Positions 58,371 to 64,000 of a stretch of 64,000 nucleotides of DNA are shown in pieces. Positions within the stretch are counted from its first letter, which is position 1, and each line of letters begins with the position of its first letter. Below the pieces are notes generated by a model. The model did not search any database. It had not been told where the DNA came from and was given only the letters and a program-made list of their open reading frames with translations. A program made the position numbers and the translations under genes. Origin of the DNA: Sutterella massiliensis (lineage in GTDB: Bacteria > Pseudomonadota > Gammaproteobacteria > Burkholderiales > Burkholderiaceae_F); contig NZ_JACJJC010000002.1 in assembly GCF_016899755.1 (NCBI RefSeq), forward strand, positions 184,504-248,503, read 5' to 3'.

Positions 58371-59984
58371 TTATTCGGCCTTCTTTTCTTCGGCGTCGGG
58401 CTGCGCTTGCGCAGCGGCCTCGGCGGCCGGCTCTGTTGCGGGCACAACCGCTTCGGCAGCCTGCGCGGCGGCGACCTTCGCCTTGGCTTCTTCGAGCGCA
58501 CGCTTTTCGGCCGGGATTTCGTAGGGTTCGCCCGCCATGGCGGCGGCAACGATCGGCAGGAGCGCCTTCGTGCGCGCTTCGTTCATCTGCCCGAGACGCA
58601 GGCGGCGGAAGAGCACGTCTTCGGCCGTACGGGCGCCTTCGTAATCACGGCAGTAAAGCGCGTACTCGACGACCTTGCGGTCGACCGCATCGCTCTGCTC
58701 GGCGGCGATTTCGAGTTCGGCCGGATCCCACTTTTCGTCGTGGTGAATCGGCAGCGTCTTCGTCACGCAGAGGCGCGGCTCGATCAGGTGGCGCAGCGTC
58801 GCCACGAGCATCGCATGCTCGGCCATCTTGCGGTAGGCCGTCCATTTGCCGCCCGTCACGGTGATCATGTTGCCGTACTCGGGAATAACGGCGTGTTCAC
58901 GCGAAACCTTGGCCGTGGAGCCGGCAGAACCCGTCGCCTGCGGATTAAAGAGCGGACGCAGTCCCGAGAAGGTGGCCTTCACGTCGGCGCGCGTGATGGG
59001 CTTGGCAAGGTAACCCTGCGCCGTTTCGATCATGAATTCGATTTCTTCTTCGGTCGCTTGCGGCTCGAACTCGGCTTCGCGCTGCTCGACGTCGGTCGTA
59101 CCGACGAGAAGCATGTTGTGCCAGGGAATCGCAAAAAGCACGCGCCCGTCGCGGGTCTTCGGAATGAGCATCCCGGTTTCGCCAGGCATAAAGGACTTGT
59201 CGAGCAGGATGTGCGAGCCTCGCGCCACGCGCACGAGCGTCGACGCTTCCGGTTCAACGAGGCGGCGAATCGAGTCGACCCAGGGACCCGCGGCGTTGAA
59301 GACCATCTTCGTGCGGATGCGGAAGGCTTCGCCCGTTTCCTTGTCGGTGGCGGTCACCGACTGGATCCAGCCGCCCTTGCGTTCGATCGCCGTCACCGGC
59401 ATGTAGTTGAGGCAGACAGCGCCGTGGTTGAAGGCCGTGCGCATGAGCGCGACGTCAAGACGCGCATCGTCGAACTGACCGTCAAAGAACTGCACGCCGC
59501 CCATGAGGCCTTCGGGCTTGACGCCGGGCAGACGCGAGAGCGTCTCTTCGCGCGAGAGGCTGCTCGTGCGGCCGATGCTGTAGCCGCCGTAGGTCATCGC
59601 GCTATAGATGCCGAGACCGATCGTGTAGTACTCGCGCTCCCACTTCTTGTAGCAGGGCAGAATGAAGGGCTTCGAATGAACGAGATGCGGCGCATTCTGA
59701 ATGAGGATGCGGCGCTCCTTGAGCGCTTCGCGCACGAGCCCCCAGTCGCGGGGATTCTTCATGTAGCGCACGCCGCCGTGGATGAGCTTCGTCGAGCGCG
59801 AGGACGTGCCCGAAGAGAAGTCCTGCGCTTCAAGGAGCACGGTCTTGAGACCGCGCGAAGCCGCGTCTACTGCAATCCCGGCGCCCGTGGCGCCGCCGCC
59901 GATCACGACGACGTCCCAAAGCGTGTCTTCGCGCAACTGCGCGAGTGCGTCTTCTCGGACGATGGGTTTGAGTTCGTCTGCCAT
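58371..59984 (-). CDS. glpD: Aerobic glycerol-3-phosphate dehydrogenase
   Basis: GlpD is a membrane-associated FAD enzyme that oxidises glycerol-3-phosphate to DHAP and passes electrons to quinone. VVVIGGGATGAGIAVDAASRG is the FAD site (shown in part as VIGGGATGAGIA); TSSRSTKLIHGGVRYM and ITVTGGKWTAYRKMAEHA follow. The ATG at 59984 starts three bases after the glpK stop. The length is 537 residues; the last 45 or so are Ala/Glu-rich and beyond the usual end. Confidence 0.96.
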   Translation of the reverse strand: MADELKPIVREDALAQLREDTLWDVVVIGGGATGAGIAVDAASRGLKTVLLEAQDFSSGTSSRSTKLIHGGVRYMKNPRDWGLVREALKERRILIQNAPHLVHSKPFILPCYKKWEREYYTIGLGIYSAMTYGGYSIGRTSSLSREETLSRLPGVKPEGLMGGVQFFDGQFDDARLDVALMRTAFNHGAVCLNYMPVTAIERKGGWIQSVTATDKETGEAFRIRTKMVFNAAGPWVDSIRRLVEPEASTLVRVARGSHILLDKSFMPGETGMLIPKTRDGRVLFAIPWHNMLLVGTTDVEQREAEFEPQATEEEIEFMIETAQGYLAKPITRADVKATFSGLRPLFNPQATGSAGSTAKVSREHAVIPEYGNMITVTGGKWTAYRKMAEHAMLVATLRHLIEPRLCVTKTLPIHHDEKWDPAELEIAAEQSDAVDRKVVEYALYCRDYEGARTAEDVLFRRLRLGQMNEARTKALLPIVAAAMAGEPYEIPAEKRALEEAKAKVAAAQAAEAVVPATEPAAEAAAQAQPDAEEKKAE

Positions 59985-59986
59985 AG

Positions 59987-61477
59987 TTACTGGTTCCATT
60001 TGCGGGCACGGCCAACGGCGCGCGCCCATTGGTTCATCAAGGATTCTTTTTGGTCGAGGCTCATCGAGGGCTCGAACACGCGGTCGACACGCCAGAGCGA
60101 AGCGATTTCGGCGCAGTCGCTCCAAACGTCCGCCGCAAGACCCGCGAGGAACGCGGCGCCGAGCGCCGTCGTTTCCGTAATGGCCGGCCGAATGACGGGC
60201 ACGCCCGAAATGTCAGCCTGAAATTGTAAGAGCAGATCGTTGCGGGAGGCACCCCCGTCAACGCGCAGCTCCTTCAGTGCCGTGCGCGCGTCGCGCGACA
60301 TCGCCTCGAGCACTTCGGCGCATTGGAAAGCGATCGCTTCAAGTGCAGCGCGCGCTATGTGCTCGCGGGTCGTGCCGCGCGTGAGACCAATCAAAAGACC
60401 TCGCGCATCGCTGTCCCAATGCGGAGCACCAAGCCCCACGAAAGCGGGTACGAGATAAACGCCGCCGTTGTCGGGCACGGAGCGCGCGAGCGCCTCGATC
60501 TCTTCGGCGGCATTGAAAAAGCGCAACCCGTCGCGCAGCCATTGCACGACAGCGCCCGCTATGAAGACGCTCCCTTCGAGCGCATATTCGACGGGGCTGT
60601 CATCCAAACGCCAGGCCGCCGTCGTGATGAGGCGGTTCGTGCTCATGCGCGGTGTTTCGCCGATATTCATGAGCAGGAAGCCGCCCGTGCCGTAGGTGTT
60701 TTTCGCATGCCCGGGCTCAAAGCACGCCTGCCCGAAGGTCGCCGCCTGCTGGTCGCCCGCTGCGCCCGCGATGGGAATCGGACGCCCGAAGAGCGACGGC
60801 GCCGTATGACCGATCAGACCGCTGCTCGGCACAATCCTCGGGAGCATCGCAACGGGGATTTCAAAGAGCTGCAGCAGCTCGTCGTCCCACTGGCCGCTCT
60901 CGATGTCGCAAAGGAGCGTTCTCGACGCGTTTGTGATGTCGGTCGCATGAACGGCGCCGCCCGTCAGGTTCCAGATAAGCCAGCTGTCGACGGTACCGAA
61001 GAGCACTTCGCCCATCTCGGCGCGCGCACGCGCGCCCGGCACCGCATCAAGGAGCCACTGAATCTTTGTCGCAGAAAAATACGGGTCGAGCCGCAGGCCC
61101 GTCTTGCCGTTCACAAGCGGCTCAACTCCCTCTTTGCGAAGCGCCTCGCACCTGTCGTCCGTGCGGCGGTCCTGCCAAACGAGCGCCGGCGCAATCGGCT
61201 CGCCCGTCTTGCGGTCCCAAAGCACGGTCGTCTCGCGCTGATTCGTCACGCCGATCGCGGCCACCTCTTCGGGTGCCACGCCCGCTTTTCTGAGACAAGC
61301 GCGCACCACGGCAAGCTGCGTGCGCCAAATCTCGGCCGCATCGTGCTCAACCCAGCCGGGCTGGGGAAAATGCTGCGCAAACTCCATCTGCTCGAGCGAG
61401 ACGATCTGCGCGCGGCGATTGAAAAGAATCGCTCGCGAACTCGTCGTGCCCTGATCGAGCGCAAGAACGTACTGCAT
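59987..61477 (-). CDS. glpK: Glycerol kinase
   Basis: GlpK phosphorylates glycerol in the cytoplasm and so traps it. [44 protein letters not shown] and [19 protein letters not shown] are conserved. The length is 496 residues. It forms an operon with glpD; no glpF or glpR is within the window. Confidence 0.98.
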   Translation of the reverse strand: MQYVLALDQGTTSSRAILFNRRAQIVSLEQMEFAQHFPQPGWVEHDAAEIWRTQLAVVRACLRKAGVAPEEVAAIGVTNQRETTVLWDRKTGEPIAPALVWQDRRTDDRCEALRKEGVEPLVNGKTGLRLDPYFSATKIQWLLDAVPGARARAEMGEVLFGTVDSWLIWNLTGGAVHATDITNASRTLLCDIESGQWDDELLQLFEIPVAMLPRIVPSSGLIGHTAPSLFGRPIPIAGAAGDQQAATFGQACFEPGHAKNTYGTGGFLLMNIGETPRMSTNRLITTAAWRLDDSPVEYALEGSVFIAGAVVQWLRDGLRFFNAAEEIEALARSVPDNGGVYLVPAFVGLGAPHWDSDARGLLIGLTRGTTREHIARAALEAIAFQCAEVLEAMSRDARTALKELRVDGGASRNDLLLQFQADISGVPVIRPAITETTALGAAFLAGLAADVWSDCAEIASLWRVDRVFEPSMSLDQKESLMNQWARAVGRARKWNQ

Positions 61478-61763
61478 GAATGATTCCGGGGGTGCGGCGA
61501 AAACGAAAGCGTCGAAAACGTTTTTCGTCCTTCGACAGTCGGCCGACGGCCTGCCGCAGGGGGCGTAAACCGATACCGCCCTTATTCTATCGAAGCGATA
61601 TGTCGCACCGCCTTAAGAAGGCGTCCCGCGTTTCGGTACTTCTTTTCCTGAAAGCGGGTAAAAAAAACCGGCGCGGGAAAACGGCCCCTGCGGCCGGCTT
61701 CCGTTGCCGGGTCTTCCCGGCTCGCACCAAGGCGAGCCGATCGAGCATCGAATCAAGCGCTAC
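61478..61763. other. Region upstream of glpK
   Basis: No gene is supported. It carries the terminator of the next minus-strand gene (61660–61698) and presumably the glpK promoter. TAGAAT on the minus strand near 61585–61595 is a possible minus-10 with a poor minus-35. Confidence 0.4.
61660..61698 (-). terminator. Terminator of the Arg/Asp-rich protein gene
   Basis: On the minus strand CCGGC pairs with GCCGG around a G/C-rich loop that can also form CGGCC/GGCCG, and eight T residues follow. Confidence 0.7.
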
Positions 61764-62561
61764 TTACTTCTCGCTCTTTTCTTCGACGTCGCTCACTTCG
61801 AGCGCTTCCTGAGGCGCTTCTTCGTCGGCCGCTTCGACCTCGTCGAGCGCTTCTTCGTCATCGAGCGCGAGCATATCGCTGCCGTAATCGGCCTCTTCGT
61901 CGTCATCAACGTCTTCAGGGGCGAAGATCTGCGCGGCGGTCGCCGGTTCGAGCGTCTCTTCAGCAGCCTTTTCGGGCTTGCCGAAGTTGACGACGCGTGC
62001 GGCGTCAACGAGCAGGCGCAGAGCCTTGTTCACCGCCTCGGGGCTGCCGAAGAAATCGGCAATGTCGCTGTCGATGCGGACGACGGCATTCTTGGCGAAG
62101 TCGCTGCGTTCAACATAGCGGCGCTCGTCGTAGGCGCGAGCACGCGGACCCGAGCGAACGCCGAAGGCTTCGCGCGAACGGTTCTGCTGCCACTGGCCCT
62201 GACGGGGACGCTGACCGTAGCCGCCGCGGCGGTCGTCGGAAAAGCCCTGACGGCGGTCGCCGCGATCGGCGCGCTCAAAGCGATCATTGCGATCGAATCG
62301 ATCGCGTCCGCCAAAACGATCGCCATCTTCGCGGCGGTCGAAACGGTTCTCGCCGCGATTCTCGAAGCGGTTGTCAAAGCGGGGACGGCCGCCGAATTCA
62401 CGACGTTCATAGCGGTCGCCAAAGCGGTCCGCACGATCGGCACGATCGAAGCGCCCGAAGCGATCGCCGCGATCGCCGCGATCGGCGCGGTCGTTTTCAT
62501 AGCGGTCGAAACGGTCGAAATTGCGCTGCGGGCCGTTGCCCTGCCAAGGCTTGCGTTCCAT
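61764..62561 (-). CDS. Arg/Asp-rich intrinsically disordered protein
   Basis: I do not recognise a family. Residues about 15–125 are made of short repeats of Arg, Asp, Phe and Gly such as FDRFDRYENDRADRGDRGDR and RFDNRFENRGENRFDRRED, similar to RG/RGD-rich RNA-binding tails. Residues about 150–195 form a compact helical segment (FAKNAVVRIDSDIADFFGSP, EAVNKALRLLVDAARVVNFG) that looks like the only folded part. The last 60 residues are very acidic. The ATG at 62561 has AGAGG nine bases upstream. The length is 265 residues. A role in RNA binding or condensation is possible but unproven. Confidence 0.7.
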   Translation of the reverse strand: MERKPWQGNGPQRNFDRFDRYENDRADRGDRGDRFGRFDRADRADRFGDRYERREFGGRPRFDNRFENRGENRFDRREDGDRFGGRDRFDRNDRFERADRGDRRQGFSDDRRGGYGQRPRQGQWQQNRSREAFGVRSGPRARAYDERRYVERSDFAKNAVVRIDSDIADFFGSPEAVNKALRLLVDAARVVNFGKPEKAAEETLEPATAAQIFAPEDVDDDEEADYGSDMLALDDEEALDEVEAADEEAPQEALEVSDVEEKSEK

Positions 62562-63157
62562 AGTCAAAACCTCTGTCGGTAAAAGATTCGAAAAAACGGT
62601 TGGTCCCGCTGCCGCCGGCCTTCAGTCGTACGGGCGGCCTAAGAGCGAGACAATGAAAGAAAGTAAAAAACCAAAAAATGCAAACGACGTCCGCTTATAG
62701 GGGGACGCGATCAGAACTCTGAGAAAAACTTCGTATAAAACGCTTCTGCAAAATCGGCCGCTCCGATCGTCGATCGGGTGCTTTGAATTGCGGGCGCGCA
62801 CCGTTGCGTGCACGGCTGCCCTGATTTGAGACGGAAGTTCTGACGTTTACGATCAATGTTGCTGTCCGCGGCATCTCTCTGCCGCAGCTTCCGGAGGCGA
62901 CCGTCGCTGCACCTCAATGGCAGCGCCGCGCCTGAAAACCGCGCTTTCGCCCCGATTCCTCCAACGGGCGCAATTTTACTTGTTTCCGTGCCTTTTCGCC
63001 CGAGCATTTCGGCTTTTGATGCACTGAAGCAATTGGATTCGATTTACTTGGACCGCGCGAAGTCGAAAGGGCTAGACTTGAATCAAGGCAAGCGAGAAGG
63101 CGCCCTCGACGCCCTTCGGCCGCTTGACCGACAACCAGAATAAAAAGAGAGGTTTAT
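62562..63157. other. Long divergent intergenic region
   Basis: This 596-base gap lies between the disordered-protein gene (minus) and hpf (plus). No open frame looks coding. There is an AT-rich stretch at 62640–62750 and an inverted repeat around CGATCGTCGATCG near 62765–62780. I see no tRNA or recognisable RNA gene. A small RNA cannot be ruled out. Confidence 0.4.
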
Positions 63158-63454
63158 ATGCCCGTTCAGATCATCTTTCATGGCATCAATCGCTCCCCCG
63201 CACTCGAAGCGGCCGTGAATGAGAAGGTGGAGGCGCTTCGCAAATTCGACAGCCGCCTCGGGCCGTGCAAAGTGACGGTCACGCAGGAAGGGCACCAGAC
63301 GATGGGGCCTTTCACCATCCGCGTCGATCTGATTTCCAACGGACGCAATCTGCTTGCCACGCGCACGAACCAAGACGTGATGGCTGCGCTCAACGACGCT
63401 TTCGATACGATTCGCCGCTCCGTCGTTGAAGAAGGCGACAAGCGTCGTCCGTAA
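63158..63454 (+). CDS. hpf: Ribosome hibernation factor, HPF/RaiA family
   Basis: The protein binds the 30S decoding region in slow-growing cells and helps inactivate ribosomes. IIFHGINRSPALEAAVNEKVEALRKF, given in part as NRSPALEAAVNEKVEALRKF, RVDLISNGRNLLATR and DVMAALNDAFDTIRRSV match the short form. The length is 98 residues. GAGAGG precedes the ATG. Confidence 0.88.
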   Translation: MPVQIIFHGINRSPALEAAVNEKVEALRKFDSRLGPCKVTVTQEGHQTMGPFTIRVDLISNGRNLLATRTNQDVMAALNDAFDTIRRSVVEEGDKRRP

Positions 63455-63497
63455 GACCGTATGGCGCGTCATGCGCGGGGGCTGTGCCGCCCCCGCC

Positions 63498-63539
63498 AAA
63501 GAGGCCGGTGTCCCGTCAGGCGCCGGCCTTTAAGTTTTT
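63498..63539 (+). terminator. Terminator after hpf
   Basis: AGGCCGG pairs with CCGGCCT and the sequence TTTAAGTTTTTC follows. Confidence 0.7.
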
Positions 63540-63558
63540 CGCCGCTCGATAGCGAAAC

Positions 63559-63588
63559 AGCCCGCCGAACTTAACGTTCGACGGGCTG
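63559..63588. terminator. Terminator of the tRNA operon (bidirectional)
   Basis: CAGCCCG and CGGGCTG, extended by CGAAC/GTTCG, form a stem just past the last tRNA. T-rich sequence follows on both strands, so it may also back up hpf termination. Confidence 0.75.
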
Positions 63589-63596
63589 TCTTGTTT

Positions 63597-63672
63597 TGGC
63601 GTCCCCACGGGGATTCGAACCCCGGTACCGACCGTGAAAGGGTCGTGTCCTAGGCCTCTAGACGATAGGGAC
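63597..63672 (-). tRNA. tRNA-Glu (TTC)
   Basis: A full cloverleaf with 7-base loop CTTTCAC, anticodon TTC at 63636–63638, T-arm GGTTCGAATCC and an encoded CCA end. It is identical to the second copy at 63838–63913 over its visible length. Confidence 0.97.
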
Positions 63673-63680
63673 CTGAATCT

Positions 63681-63759
<79 letters not shown>

Positions 63760-63837
63760 GTCGAAGAGGCGTCATTCTAGCAGAGTTTACGCCGCAAGAG
63801 ACGTCTATCTCCTCTTTTTTCGCAGTAAAAATTTGAG

Positions 63838-63913
63838 TGGCGTCCCCACGGGGATTCGAACCCCGGTACCGACCGTGAAAGGGTCGTGTCCTAGGCCTCT
63901 AGACGATAGGGAC
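63838..63913 (-). tRNA. tRNA-Glu (TTC), second copy
   Basis: The same 76-base gene as at 63597–63672, with anticodon TTC and encoded CCA. Confidence 0.97.
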
Positions 63914-63923
63914 CTCAAATTCT

Positions 63924-64000
<77 letters not shown>

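Noticed and set aside
62240..62530. Short repeated DNA that might be a CRISPR array or tandem repeat element
   Set aside because: The repeats are in frame and encode the Arg/Asp/Phe-rich stretch of a protein. Unit lengths vary and there are no spacers.

Overview
The window looks like a chromosomal housekeeping segment of a high-GC betaproteobacterium of the order Burkholderiales. A Sutterella/Parasutterella-like relative is my best guess. It rests on the gene order tyrS–M23 peptidase–anmK–erpA–rpsI–rplM, on the complete division/cell-wall cluster running into lpxC and secA, and on protein style, with many alanine-rich disordered tails. I see no insertion sequence, prophage, integrase, CRISPR array or plasmid gene.

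Region 1 (1–26 kb) is mostly one minus-strand cluster, read from right to left: mraZ, rsmH, ftsL, ftsI, murE, murF, mraY, murD, ftsW, murG, murC, ddl, ftsQ, ftsA, ftsZ, lpxC and, past a plus-strand gene, secA. Together these build the lipid-linked peptidoglycan precursor, assemble the divisome, start lipid A synthesis and drive protein export. A MraZ operator lies upstream of mraZ, next to the RNase P RNA gene. Between lpxC and secA sits an unusually long DciA-like gene: a helicase-loader domain followed by about 600 residues of repeated helical sequence.

Region 2 (26–41 kb) holds a PagP-like palmitoyltransferase that continues into a second predicted beta-barrel, then hemL, a DsbD/ScsB-type reductase, a PBP4-type carboxypeptidase, groES–groEL behind a sigma-32-type promoter, a DsbG-like thioredoxin-fold protein, pyrF, a DUF945-like protein and a CBS-domain membrane protein.

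Region 3 (41–50 kb) is a minus-strand vitamin and nucleotide block: glyA, nrdR, ribD, ribE, a flavin oxidoreductase of the Old Yellow Enzyme type, ribH, nusB, thiL, pgpA and pncC. The oxidoreductase occupies the place where ribBA is usual in this group.

Region 4 (50–64 kb) has a PEBP-family protein, dtd, tyrS, an M23 peptidase and anmK (wall turnover), erpA (Fe-S delivery), rplM–rpsI, a MarC-family protein, glpK–glpD (glycerol use), an Arg/Asp-rich disordered protein, an HPF-type ribosome factor, and a tandem array of two tRNA-Glu and two tRNA-Ala genes at the right edge.

Nearly everything is conserved core function. The most unusual items are the DciA fusion, the PagP double barrel, the disordered Arg/Asp-rich protein, the flavoenzyme in the rib block, and a recurring addition of low-complexity tails or inserts to core proteins. 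I do not see a convincing new multi-gene system.
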